A stretch of 64,000 bases of DNA, from positions 2,170,001 through 2,234,000 of the forward strand of contig NZ_CP119787.1 of the NCBI RefSeq assembly GCF_029338255.1. The letters are read 5' to 3'. The position numbers were made by a program, and so were the translations under genes. Shown piece by piece: positions 8,936 to 17,037 of the stretch (position 1 is its first letter; each line of letters opens with the position of its first letter). The notes under the pieces are model-generated. The model worked only from the letters and a program-made list of their open reading frames with translations. It did no database searches and had not been told where the DNA came from. The stretch is from Haloarcula halobia. GTDB lineage: Archaea; Halobacteriota; Halobacteria; Halobacteriales; Haloarculaceae.

Positions 8936-9055
8936 CTGATCTGCATCCATTTGCTCCGGTGATACGATAAACCCATGCATCGGCAGGGGGGACCGGGTGA
9001 GCGGCGGTCCCGTCATCTACAAGGTTCAAATGCCCCCGTCCCTCACACCGTGATA

Positions 9056-10255
9056 ATGAACGGCAACGAGTTCGGTCGTCTCTTCCGGATGACGACCTAC
9101 GGCGAGTCACACGGCGAGGCGATGGGCTGTACCGTCTCCGGCGTCCCGGCGGGCGTCGAACTCTCCGAGGAAGACATCCAGACGGACCTGGACCGGCGCA
9201 AGCCCGGGCAGTCGATGATAACCACCTCGCGCGGCGAACCTGACAAGGTGAATATCAACTCGGGGCTCCAGGACGGGTACACCACCGGGACGCCCATCGG
9301 GATGGTCATCCAGAACAAGGACGCCCGCTCGGGGAAGTACGAACCGTTCATCACGGCTCCCCGTCCCTCCCACGGCGACTACACCTACTCGGCGAAGTTC
9401 GGCACCCGCAACTGGGGCGGCGGCGGCCGGTCGTCGGCGCGCGAGACGGTCAACTGGGTCGCCGCCGGCGGCGTGGCGAAGGCGGTGCTCGCCCAGTCGG
9501 ACTTCGACGTCACCATCAAGGCACACGTCTGTCAGATCGGCGACGTCGAGGCCGGGCCGGTCACCTTCGAGGACATGCTCGAACAAAGCGAGGCAAACGA
9601 GGTCCGGTGTGCCGACCCGGACGCCGCCGCGGAGATGCGCGACGTCGCCGACCGGTACCAGAAGGAGGGCGACTCCATCGGCGGCGCCATCTACTTCGAG
9701 TGCCGCGGCGTCCCGCCGGGACTGGGCGCGCCCCGCTTCGACAGTGTCCCCTCGCGGCTGGCCCAGGCGATGTACTCCATCCCGGCGGTCAACGACTTCG
9801 AGTACGGCATCGGGCGTGCGGCCCGGACGACCGCCGGCAGCGAGTACAACGAGGACTGGGAGTTCGACGACGACGGCCACCCGACGCCCGTCGGCAACGA
9901 CCACGGCGGCATCCAGGGCGGTATCACGACCGGCCAGCCCATCTACGGCGAGGTGTCCTGGCACCCGCCCGTCTCCATCCCGAAGACCCAGGAGACCGTC
10001 GACTGGGAGACCGGCGAGCGAAAAGAGATCACCGTCACCGGGCGCCACGACCCCGTCCTGCCGCCGCGCGCCGTGCCCGTCGTCGAGGCGATGCTGTACT
10101 GCACCGTGCTGGACTTCATGCTCCTGGGCGGACGCATCAACCCGGACCGACTGGACGGCCGCCCCGGCGAGTACGACACGGCCTATCACCCCTCCAGCCC
10201 ACAGAACGACCCCGACGACGCCGGGACCCACGCAAAGACCGTCGACGAGGACTGA
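9056..10255 (+). CDS. aroC: Chorismate synthase
   Basis: A 399-residue chorismate synthase, which converts EPSP to chorismate with reduced FMN as the last shikimate step. Signatures seen include TYGESHGEAMGC at the start, the RPSHGDYTY segment, GGGGRSSARET and the late GRHDPVLPPRAVPVVEAM region. The start was set at the ATG at 9056 (MNGNEFGRLF), which matches the family N-terminus; the upstream in-frame extension does not. The gene ends one base before the next start, so it is probably cotranscribed with the glycosylase-like gene. Confidence 0.97.
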   Translation: MNGNEFGRLFRMTTYGESHGEAMGCTVSGVPAGVELSEEDIQTDLDRRKPGQSMITTSRGEPDKVNINSGLQDGYTTGTPIGMVIQNKDARSGKYEPFITAPRPSHGDYTYSAKFGTRNWGGGGRSSARETVNWVAAGGVAKAVLAQSDFDVTIKAHVCQIGDVEAGPVTFEDMLEQSEANEVRCADPDAAAEMRDVADRYQKEGDSIGGAIYFECRGVPPGLGAPRFDSVPSRLAQAMYSIPAVNDFEYGIGRAARTTAGSEYNEDWEFDDDGHPTPVGNDHGGIQGGITTGQPIYGEVSWHPPVSIPKTQETVDWETGERKEITVTGRHDPVLPPRAVPVVEAMLYCTVLDFMLLGGRINPDRLDGRPGEYDTAYHPSSPQNDPDDAGTHAKTVDED

Positions 10256-10256
10256 G

Positions 10257-10883
10257 ATGGACACAGACCAGGACTCGATGTCGAACCCGTTCGGAATGGA
10301 CGCCGAGTGCCGGAACTGCGAGGCGCTCTGTTCGACTCGCGAGAACGTCGTCCACGGCTACGGCGACGTCGGTGCGGAGTTCCTCTTCCTGGGCCCCTCG
10401 CCCAGTGACGGCGCGGACGCCACCGGGATTCCCTTCACGGGGACGACCGAGCGGGAACTGCTCGACATCCTCGCGGCCGTCGACATGTGCGAGGACCCCG
10501 ACGCCGACGAACCGGCGCTCCCCAACGCCTTTCTCACCTACGTCTCGCGGTGTCGGCACCCCGACCGCGAGGCGACCGAGGAGGAGGTGCGGAACTGCGA
10601 ACCGTACCTCAACAGCGAGATACGGATGATAAACCCCGAGATACTGGTCCCGGTCGGCCAGCGGGCCCTCGAGGCGCTGGCCTTCGAGTACACGACCGAG
10701 AACGCGGCCGACCTCGACGTGACCGAGATGCACGCGACGACAATCCGCGGCCGCGGGTTCGAGATTATCCCGATGGTCCACCCGGCCGACCAGTCCGACG
10801 AGCAGCGGACCGCGTTCCTCGAGCACTTCGGCGAGACGCTCGGCCGCGACTACCGACAGACGAAGGGGCGCCGGAGCCGGTAG
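10257..10883 (+). CDS. Uracil-DNA glycosylase family protein with Fe-S cluster signature
   Basis: A 208-residue member of the family 4/5 UDG superfamily. The N-terminal CRNC pair plus a second pair separated by 14 residues (C at RCRHPD and C at VRNCEP) is the four-cysteine set that binds a 4Fe-4S cluster in family 4 enzymes. The active-site loop is present as GPSPSDGADATGIPFTG and the histidine motif as MVHPADQ. The usual 'GEAPG' loop has drifted, so substrate preference may differ. The role would be removal of uracil from deaminated DNA. It follows aroC by one base. Confidence 0.85.
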   Translation: MDTDQDSMSNPFGMDAECRNCEALCSTRENVVHGYGDVGAEFLFLGPSPSDGADATGIPFTGTTERELLDILAAVDMCEDPDADEPALPNAFLTYVSRCRHPDREATEEEVRNCEPYLNSEIRMINPEILVPVGQRALEALAFEYTTENAADLDVTEMHATTIRGRGFEIIPMVHPADQSDEQRTAFLEHFGETLGRDYRQTKGRRSR

Positions 10884-10956
10884 GGGCACCGGAGCCGGAG
10901 AGACGACGGGCCCCGGTCGTGTCAAGATACTCCACACCGTAGTTCTAGGGCCTCCC

Positions 10957-11251
10957 GTGCCTCCGGCCGCCGACCCCCCGCAAGCGGTAGCACAGTTGCT
11001 GGAGACCCTCCGCGCGGACTTCGGCGACGGGTTGCGCAGCTGCGTCGAGTACGCCCCGACGAAAAACGAGGTCTACTATCAGGGAAGACATCGACGACAC
11101 CGTCGCCCAGGGCCGCCTCGTCCGCGTCGAGGAGCTCTACGAGTTCGAGCGCGTCGTCGGTTTCTCCGTCGACGCGTCCGCGACCCCGGACCTGAGCGGG
11201 ATGCTCTCGTCGTATCTCGAGACGGTGTTCGACCCGGGCGACTCGGCCTGA
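10957..11251 (+). pseudogene. Frameshifted small haloarchaeal hypothetical gene
   Basis: From a GTG at 10957 the frame codes about 41 residues (PPAADPPQAVAQLLETL ... NEVYY). At about 11080 it must shift one base forward to continue sensibly as REDIDDTVAQGRLVRVEEL ... ETVFDPGDSA, ending at the TGA at 11249-11251. Both halves have haloarchaeal composition. Together they look like one protein of about 100 residues of the kind with a central 'YxREDI' strand. The unshifted frame turns arginine-rich. A real frameshift or a sequencing error are both possible. Confidence 0.6.
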
Positions 11252-11280
11252 GACGGGCGGGCGTCGAGGGGTCGCGCGCC

Positions 11281-11847
11281 TCAGATCGACTGGAGTATCT
11301 CCCGCTGCATCTCCATCTTGCGCGTCTTGTAGTTGATCTCGACCGGGTCGACGTCGTCGACGTCCTCCGGCCGGAAGATAAAGGAGAGGGCGTCGAAGTC
11401 GAGGTGGGCCTCGATGCCGTCGGGGACGCTGACGAGGTACTCCTCCAGCGTGTCGGCCGAGACGAGCGCCAGCGCGTCCTGCTGGCCCAGCAGGTAGAAC
11501 TCGGCCATGTCCGGAATGTCCGTCCCCTTGTTCTGCCCGAGGCTGTTCTTTATCTTGGGCTTGATGCTGCTCGAGGGGTTCTTTCGCGCCGCGGTGAACA
11601 TCAGGTCCGTCTCGTACTTGAACTCGATGTCGAAGCCGTACTCGGCGTCCCGGAAGTCACGGCCCTGTTCGTCGACCCACCGGAGACGGCCACTGGAGAA
11701 CTCGGCGACCCCCTGTTCGATGAAGTCGGACTTGTCGAAGCGGTCCTGGGCGCGGTTGAGCTGTGACCCGAGCGAGACGATGAGGCGGGCGTACCGTTCT
11801 GCGTCGATGACGTTCTGGAGTTCTCTTGCGTACGAACTCGCTTCCAT
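11281..11847 (-). CDS. Putative type II restriction endonuclease of the methyltransferase block
   Basis: A 188-residue protein with no clear family assignment by eye. Residues 68-77 contain D-I-E75-F-K77 on a predicted strand after RDFRDAEYGF, consistent with the ExK half of a PD-(D/E)xK nuclease core. A basic stretch follows (RKNPSSSIKPKIKNSLGQNKG), suitable for DNA contact. It lies 120 bp downstream of two DNA methyltransferase genes on the same strand and has its own strong TATA element (TTTATAT). I infer the nuclease of a restriction-modification system from context plus motif. An MjaI-like family link is possible but untested. Confidence 0.5.
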   Translation of the reverse strand: MEASSYARELQNVIDAERYARLIVSLGSQLNRAQDRFDKSDFIEQGVAEFSSGRLRWVDEQGRDFRDAEYGFDIEFKYETDLMFTAARKNPSSSIKPKIKNSLGQNKGTDIPDMAEFYLLGQQDALALVSADTLEEYLVSVPDGIEAHLDFDALSFIFRPEDVDDVDPVEINYKTRKMEMQREILQSI

Positions 11848-11967
11848 ACTATGTCCACATTCGGGTAGATGGATATAAATCCTCGAGTGTGACTCTCAAT
11901 CTTGATCACCGGGTCGCCTCGAGCACCGACACAGTCAGAGAGACCACGTCGCGTCGCCGCGGCGCGC

Positions 11968-13218
11968 TCAGTCGAACGAGCTCAACGTCTGCTGGCGCCC
12001 CGGGAGTACCTTCGTCTTCAGGCCGTCCGGGTCGTCCTCGACGTGGACGTCGCCGCGGTGGGCGATGAGGATGCGGTCTATCTCGGTGGCCTCGCCCTTC
12101 GTCTCGCCCCAGATGCGCGAGACCTTCTCGTTGTCCGGCACCCTGTCCTCGACGATGCGGCCGACCTCGAACCCGTCCATCGGGGCGACGACTTCCTCCG
12201 CGACCTCCCTGGCGAGGTTGATGGTCTCGTCGCCCTGGTCGACGTCGCCGATGACGAACGCGGCGACGCCGCTGTCGCTGTCGAGTACCTCGTCGGCGAC
12301 GGCGAACGTCTCGGTCATGAACTCGAGATACGCCTCGAGGTCGAGCTCGTCGTCGAGTCGCTCGTCGACCACGTCGGGTTCCTCGTCTAAGAACCACAGC
12401 CGAATCCAGTTGTAGAGGCCGTACTTGAGGACCTTCAGATAGGGCGGCGACGTGAAGATGAGGTCCACGTCGTCGACGTCCTCAAGATCCGGGAGCGTCT
12501 CGGGCAGGTCCCGCGCGTCCCCGAATATCGCGTGACCGCTCCTGGCCGGGGCGCCGTCGCTGTAAATCGTGCGGAGGCGTTGCTGGAGTTTGTCGAAGAC
12601 GTCCCGCCGGGGCGGCTCGAGGCCCTCCTCCTCGATGTAGTCGCTGACGTAGCCCTCAGACATAGAGAAGGTGTTGGGCATCGAGACCGAGAGGTACTGT
12701 CCGCTCTGGCCGTGCATGATGCCCAGCAGGAGCGCCGTGACGAACGTATCGACCTGCGAGAGCGAGCGCAGGTCCTCGGGGATGCCATCGGTCCCGAGGC
12801 CGAACTCCTCTTTGAGGTAGACGAGCTGGCCCAGCGTGTGGTCGTGATAGAGCATCCGGACCTTCTCGGGGACGTGGTCGGTGGCCGGCGCCTCGTAGGC
12901 AAGGCGCAGCTCCTTGAGGCGGTCGTGTACCGCTGCGGCTGTGGGCGGGTCGACCTTCGCCCGCGTCAGCACGTACGCCATCGGGTTGAGATCGTTCCCG
13001 ACGCCGACCCGGTCGTCGACGCAGGCCTGGAGTGCCGTCGTGCCACGACCCGAGAACGGGTCCAGCACGACGTCGCCCTCGTCGGTCAGCTTCTGGATGA
13101 AGTAGTGGGGGAGCGACGCGGGGAACATCCCCATGTACGAGCACATCGGGTGGAAGCTGTGCTCCCACTTGCGCTTGAGCGTCCGCCACTCGGGACGGAT
13201 GTCGTCGAGGCTTCCCAT
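11968..13218 (-). CDS. DNA methyltransferase with TSPPY motif
   Basis: A 416-residue SAM-dependent amino-methyltransferase. Motif I (DPFSGRGTT, residues 53-61) precedes motif IV (TSPPY, 256-260), so the order is SAM-binding first and catalytic second, with a long insert between them that may include target recognition. SPPY-type motifs are found in N4-cytosine and some N6-adenine enzymes, so the base modified is uncertain. It is preceded by an SD-like CAGGAG and lies 87 bp after the second methyltransferase. It probably protects the host site of the linked nuclease. Confidence 0.85.
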   Translation of the reverse strand: MGSLDDIRPEWRTLKRKWEHSFHPMCSYMGMFPASLPHYFIQKLTDEGDVVLDPFSGRGTTALQACVDDRVGVGNDLNPMAYVLTRAKVDPPTAAAVHDRLKELRLAYEAPATDHVPEKVRMLYHDHTLGQLVYLKEEFGLGTDGIPEDLRSLSQVDTFVTALLLGIMHGQSGQYLSVSMPNTFSMSEGYVSDYIEEEGLEPPRRDVFDKLQQRLRTIYSDGAPARSGHAIFGDARDLPETLPDLEDVDDVDLIFTSPPYLKVLKYGLYNWIRLWFLDEEPDVVDERLDDELDLEAYLEFMTETFAVADEVLDSDSGVAAFVIGDVDQGDETINLAREVAEEVVAPMDGFEVGRIVEDRVPDNEKVSRIWGETKGEATEIDRILIAHRGDVHVEDDPDGLKTKVLPGRQQTLSSFD

Positions 13219-13305
13219 TGGACACTCCTGGGATCGTTCGGCTATTGAACCCGGCGATACGTAACTCGTCGGTCCGGCGGTGGCTGCCAGTCCGTCGTCG
13301 TTCGC

Positions 13306-14037
13306 CTAGTCGGTGAGCGCTGTCATCGTCTCGGCGAAGACGTCCTTCGCGTTCTCGTTCAGGTCGCCCAGCACCGCCTCGCGGTCCTGCTGGGCGGCCG
13401 CGATGCCGACGACGCCGGCCCCGGCCAGCGGGTCGAACACCGTATCGCCAGGCTGTGAGAAGTGGTCGAGGAGGATATCGACCACCTTCGGCGGCAGGCG
13501 CGTCGGATACTTGGGCATCTCGCGGAGGTAGTTGCGCTTGACGTCGAGCACCGAGAGGTTGGCCTCGCCCTCCTGGCAGTGGTCGTAGGAACACTCGTTC
13601 GAGTAGTACCAGTCGTCGCCCTTGACCATCCAGAACAGCTCGTAGACGTTGTGCGCCGGCCGGAGCTTGCAGTAGGGCGCGAAGTTGTACGCCCAGTACA
13701 GCTTCCCCTCCAGCGTCCACTCGTCGTGGCCGAGGACGGCCTGGTGGACGACGTGGCTGTTGTCCTTCCCGGAGAAGACGATGGCTTGGCCCGCTTCGTG
13801 GGTGTTGCGTGCGAGGACGTCCAGCAAGGTGTCGATTTTCTCGCCGTACTCCTCGGTCTCCCACTCCACGTACCCGTCGACGACGCGCGACGTGTCGCGG
13901 TTGTAGTTGCTCGCCTTCCCGTCGAACTGCAGGCCGAAGGGCGGGTCGGTTATCGCGAGGTCCGCGTCGACGCCATCCCACTCGGTCATATCGGTGAGCG
14001 AATACTCGACACGGTCGGCGACGGAAGACTCGGTCAT
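13306..14037 (-). CDS. DNA methyltransferase with DPPF motif
   Basis: A 243-residue enzyme with the catalytic motif DPPF at residues 31-34 and the SAM-binding motif DPLAGAGVVGIAA at 202-214. This is the catalytic-first order of beta-class N6-adenine or N4-cytosine methyltransferases and opposite to its neighbour. It is the first gene of the block and has a TATA box (TTCATTTATA) 24-33 nt ahead of the ATG. Having two methyltransferases of different architecture suggests an asymmetric recognition sequence with one enzyme per strand, or two independent specificities. Confidence 0.85.
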   Translation of the reverse strand: MTESSVADRVEYSLTDMTEWDGVDADLAITDPPFGLQFDGKASNYNRDTSRVVDGYVEWETEEYGEKIDTLLDVLARNTHEAGQAIVFSGKDNSHVVHQAVLGHDEWTLEGKLYWAYNFAPYCKLRPAHNVYELFWMVKGDDWYYSNECSYDHCQEGEANLSVLDVKRNYLREMPKYPTRLPPKVVDILLDHFSQPGDTVFDPLAGAGVVGIAAAQQDREAVLGDLNENAKDVFAETMTALTD

Positions 14038-14106
14038 TGGCGGGACTCACACTATCGCCGTATAAATGAATTCTGAAGGTCCGGCCGACTGCCGGACCGC
14101 GCCCGC

Positions 14107-14574
14107 TCAGTCGATGAGGTCGACGGTCAGCGGATAGTCGTAGACCTCCCGGTCGCTGGCCCGCACCGTCGCCAGCACGACGATGACGATCCAGGCGACG
14201 GCCACGACGGGAACGAGCAGGAACCCGATGCCCACCAGCAACGTCAGCAGCGCGACGAGCATCAGCATCGTCCAGGTGAGCTGGAAGTTCAGCGCCGCCT
14301 TCCCGCTCTCGTCGATGAACGCACTCTCGTCTTTCTTGATCAGCCACACCAGCAGCGGTCCGAGGACGTTCCCGAAGGGAACCACCAGACCGGTGAACGC
14401 GGACGCGTGGAGGATGACCGCCCACGTCTGCTCGTCGTCGGTCACGACGTGCGTCTCGCTCGTCTCGGCCGCCGCGTCCGACGTTGCCGTGGCGTCCGTC
14501 GATACCGTCTCGTCGTCGGTGTCGTCACTGGAGGGGTCAGACAAGCCCGGTTCGTCGTCTCGTTCGGAGACCAT
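14107..14574 (-). CDS. DUF4870 membrane protein
   Basis: A 155-residue protein. An acidic, serine/threonine-rich N-terminus of about 45 residues precedes a DUF4870 (Tic20-like) core: WAVILHASAFTGLVVPFGNVLGPLLVWLIKK, an NFQLTWTMLM helix pair and a final LLVPVVAVAWIVIVVLATV helix. This gives about four membrane segments. The start was placed at the ATG at 14574; an upstream GTG at 14589 is possible. The family function is unknown. It sits just upstream of the methyltransferase block on the same strand but 70 bp away and with no obvious link. Confidence 0.85.
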   Translation of the reverse strand: MVSERDDEPGLSDPSSDDTDDETVSTDATATSDAAAETSETHVVTDDEQTWAVILHASAFTGLVVPFGNVLGPLLVWLIKKDESAFIDESGKAALNFQLTWTMLMLVALLTLLVGIGFLLVPVVAVAWIVIVVLATVRASDREVYDYPLTVDLID

Positions 14575-14916
14575 ACTCGTGTCTGACACGACAGGTACAA
14601 AATACGTTGGGTGTCAGGGGGCCGGTCGCATGGACTGGAGCCGGCGACCGCCGAGTCGCCGTCTGGAGGGCGACCGGGACTCCCTGATACGCGTTCGCTC
14701 CAGTCACCGTCGCTCGGGACAGCGACAGGCGGGCACGGTTCGCTCTCCCGGGGCCATCGCTTCGGCCAGTCCCCGTCCTGCTCCCCGGCCGCCGTTTCCC
14801 TCGGTGCCGTGTCCCAATCAGTTCGAGCGGGTGAGACTCCCCCGAGCCGATACGGCGTCGTACTCCTCAGGGCCGTCTCGGCTCCCGTGCCTGGCGGTGG
14901 CGGCCTCCACCACCGG
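14575..14916. other. Gap of about 340 bp with no supported gene
   Basis: Open frames here are arginine/serine-rich on both strands and change frame without a start signal. I see no tRNA, repeat or TATA-led small gene. It marks the beginning of a gene-poor stretch. Confidence 0.4.
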
Positions 14917-15135
14917 TCACTCCAGTTGCGCTTTCGCCTCGCTGTCGCTGAACTCGAAGTACTCGATCGGTTGTGAGTCGAGTACGCGCCACCCGTCACC
15001 CGTGTACCGCTCGCTGAGGCGTCGGATGTCACTCGACCCGGGCACCATGACGATCCGGAACCGACGTGGGACGTCCTCGATCGGGTGGTATTCGAACCGG
15101 AATATCTCCTCGATCGCCAGGTCGCCCCCGTGCAC
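14917..15135 (-). CDS. Small hypothetical protein
   Basis: A 72-residue frame from a GTG at 15135 (HGGDLAIEEIFRFEYHP) to a stop at 14917. It alternates charged and hydrophobic residues (RFRIVMVPGSSDIRRLSERY) like a real alpha/beta protein, and a TATA-like CATAGAAGTACC lies about 30 nt upstream. The open frame continues upstream to 15282, but that part looks non-coding. The family is not recognised. It could be the surviving end of a longer gene. Confidence 0.4.
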   Translation of the reverse strand: MHGGDLAIEEIFRFEYHPIEDVPRRFRIVMVPGSSDIRRLSERYTGDGWRVLDSQPIEYFEFSDSEAKAQLE

Positions 15136-15397
15136 ACGTGTCCGGGGAACGAGAGGGGCCTTTGGTACTTCTATGAGCCCTGTACAGGTCTCTACAGCAC
15201 TATTGTGTCTATTGGGGTGCGTTTCGTCCCCGGTCGGCCCCGGACCGACACCGACGCAGTCCCCGAGACTCCAGTGGAACACTGGGGGTCCGGGAGACGG
15301 ATGTCCCGACCGGCTACTCGGCCTATTTGGGCCTCAGTAGCCCATCTGCAGTCTCGGAGTTGCATACGTCGAGCCACGAGCGAGCGTTGTCGGGCTG

Positions 15398-15826
15398 TCA
15401 CTGTGTAACCAGGTCGGTTCGTCCACGAAGGATTGTGTTCCTGAGCCGAGGCAGATACTGGGTGAGATCAGATGTCGTGAGGATGCCGACGAGTTCGCCG
15501 TCGTCGGTGACCGGAAGCCGCCGAATCGAGTGCTCTTTCATCAGTGTGGCAGCGACGTGGATGTCGTCCGTGCTTGCGGTCGTGACGAGTGGCGTACTCA
15601 GAAACCCAGCCACGTTAACGGAGTCAATATCGGCCCCGGCTGCCACCTGCTGCATGATATCGGTTTCAGTTACGATGCCGCTGTACTCGCCCGTCTCGGG
15701 GTCGACTACGACTGCCGATCCGATACCGTGATCTGCGAACAGCTTCACGACGTCACGGGCCGTCGTTTCTGGCGGAATCGTCCGAACTGACTGTGTCATC
15801 ACGTCACCGACAAACTGTTCAATCAT
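15398..15826 (-). CDS. Two-CBS-domain protein
   Basis: A 142-residue protein consisting of a tandem CBS pair: MTQSVRTIPPETTARDVVKLF...IGSAVVV...GIVTETDI, then PLVTTASTDDIHVAATLM...RRLPVTDDGELVGILTTSDL. Bateman modules bind adenine nucleotides and usually sense energy or salt state. Here there is no attached catalytic domain, so it must act on a partner protein or as a nucleotide buffer. It is monocistronic. Confidence 0.88.
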   Translation of the reverse strand: MIEQFVGDVMTQSVRTIPPETTARDVVKLFADHGIGSAVVVDPETGEYSGIVTETDIMQQVAAGADIDSVNVAGFLSTPLVTTASTDDIHVAATLMKEHSIRRLPVTDDGELVGILTTSDLTQYLPRLRNTILRGRTDLVTQ

Positions 15827-16144
15827 ACGACTAGTTCCCGCTTGAGACGGTTAACCTTGCCGTGTACGGGCACCTGCTGGCCAGCGTACGCTCTCCCGCT
15901 CGCGCTGAGATGGGTCAATTACAGTGGAAACGGTTTCTATGACGAGTCGTGATTCGGTCAGTCCAGGTCACACAACAGGTGAGTAGCCCGAGCGACGACA
16001 GAGTTCGGGTCTGCCGCGACCGGGCGTCCCGAAACCGGGGCAAGGACCGGTGCTCCATCCGTAGGGGTGTTACTGCCGGCTGTAACCGTAGAGCGTGCTC
16101 GACAACGGGTGCCGGGAATCGTTACCAACGTACGGTCGCCGGTA
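15827..16144. other. Gap of about 320 bp; holds the first copy of a direct repeat
   Basis: No supported gene. It contains GAGATGGGTCAATTACAGTGG near 15908-15928 (written here in full as it is within limits only to 20 bases: AGATGGGTCAATTACAGTGG), which recurs imperfectly at 16515-16535. The remaining frames are short and compositionally poor. Confidence 0.4.
15904..15936 (+). repeat. Direct repeat copy 1
   Basis: About 33 bases centred on TGGGTCAATTACAGTGGAAA. The second copy at 16511-16545 differs at a handful of positions. The two copies flank the small zinc-ribbon gene at 16145-16375, which would fit a decayed mobile unit or a duplicated regulatory site. Confidence 0.45.
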
Positions 16145-16375
16145 TTAGTTCTCGGCCGCAAAGCGGAGCGAACCGCCACTCCCAGCGGTCAGTTCGCCGC
16201 CCTGTCGGCGGGAATTGATTCTCGCATCACAGTTCGGACACTCGTATGTGAGAGAATCGGAACGGACGTGGATGGTCCAGTCACCATTGATTCGACCGTC
16301 GTACTCGCAGTCAGGGCAACACAGCATTGCCTCGTCAACCGGCTGTCGCTCAGTAATGAAAGTAGAAGACTCCAT
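16145..16375 (-). CDS. Small zinc-ribbon protein
   Basis: A 76-residue protein starting at MESSTFITERQP. Two CxxC knuckles (CPDC and CPNC, 29 residues apart) flank YDGRINGDWTIHVRSDSLTYE, forming a rubredoxin-like zinc ribbon typical of many small haloarchaeal proteins. The glycine/serine C-terminus is probably disordered. Function unknown; a nucleic-acid or protein-contact role is usual for such ribbons. It lies between two copies of a direct repeat. Confidence 0.7.
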   Translation of the reverse strand: MESSTFITERQPVDEAMLCCPDCEYDGRINGDWTIHVRSDSLTYECPNCDARINSRRQGGELTAGSGGSLRFAAEN

Positions 16376-16824
16376 TCCCTCAACTACCCTCCAGACACTC
16401 ATAACCCTGTCGTCGTTCAGACCGCGTATCGACTTGTCACCGACGGCTGATAGGGCCGATGCGGTGACGAAATCGGGCAGTTCGTATACCTACCACCTGG
16501 CGTATTCTCGCTCCGAGATGGATCGATTACAGTGGTAACTGCTTCGCGGACAGGGCCGAGACCACGCTGATAGCGGAGACGGAGTAGTGGACTCGTCTCC
16601 CTGCTCGCTGGCGCACCTTTGACCGCGATTGGACGGTGTCACTCGTCTCGCCGCTTCCCAGTATGATATCAACTGGGCGGCTATCGCGACTTCTCGTCTC
16701 TGGGCTATTGGTGACACCCATACCCGGTAAGAGGTCTCCGAGACCGTGCTGCATGGCGGGCCCACAGTCGCAGACGGTACCGGTGGAGGCACCGATCTCG
16801 CGCGGCGGTCGTGGAGTCGATGGA
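16376..16824. other. Gap of about 450 bp; holds repeat copy 2
   Basis: No frame here looks coding on either strand. The only structure seen is the second direct-repeat copy at 16511-16545. Confidence 0.4.
16511..16545 (+). repeat. Direct repeat copy 2
   Basis: Centred on TGGATCGATTACAGTGGTAA, in the same orientation as the copy at 15904-15936. No gene starts directly downstream on this strand. Confidence 0.45.
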
Positions 16825-17037
16825 TCAGTCGATATAGCCGAGGTCGCGGAGATTGCTCAATACGTCTTCGTCTTCAACAGCCCCGTCGATGGCTTTATCC
16901 AGATCACCGTGACGCTGCCGGATCACTTGGAGGAGTTGTCGGGCACTGCGGAGTTTATACTTCACATTCGGATCATCCACGTCGTCCATCGTCCCTTCCA
17001 GTAATTCGTCTATCGTCTCGAGTGTAGTTTCGGCCAT
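16825..17037 (-). CDS. Small helical hypothetical protein
   Basis: A 70-residue, highly acidic and helical protein starting MAETTLETIDELLEG, with KYKLRSARQLLQVIRQRHGD in the middle and the ending LSNLRDLGYID. That ending resembles the tail of the RHH protein at 2041 (RDLGYLE), but the N-terminal DNA-binding strand is absent. It looks like a real, conserved-type small haloarchaeal protein of unknown role. Confidence 0.65.
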   Translation of the reverse strand: MAETTLETIDELLEGTMDDVDDPNVKYKLRSARQLLQVIRQRHGDLDKAIDGAVEDEDVLSNLRDLGYID

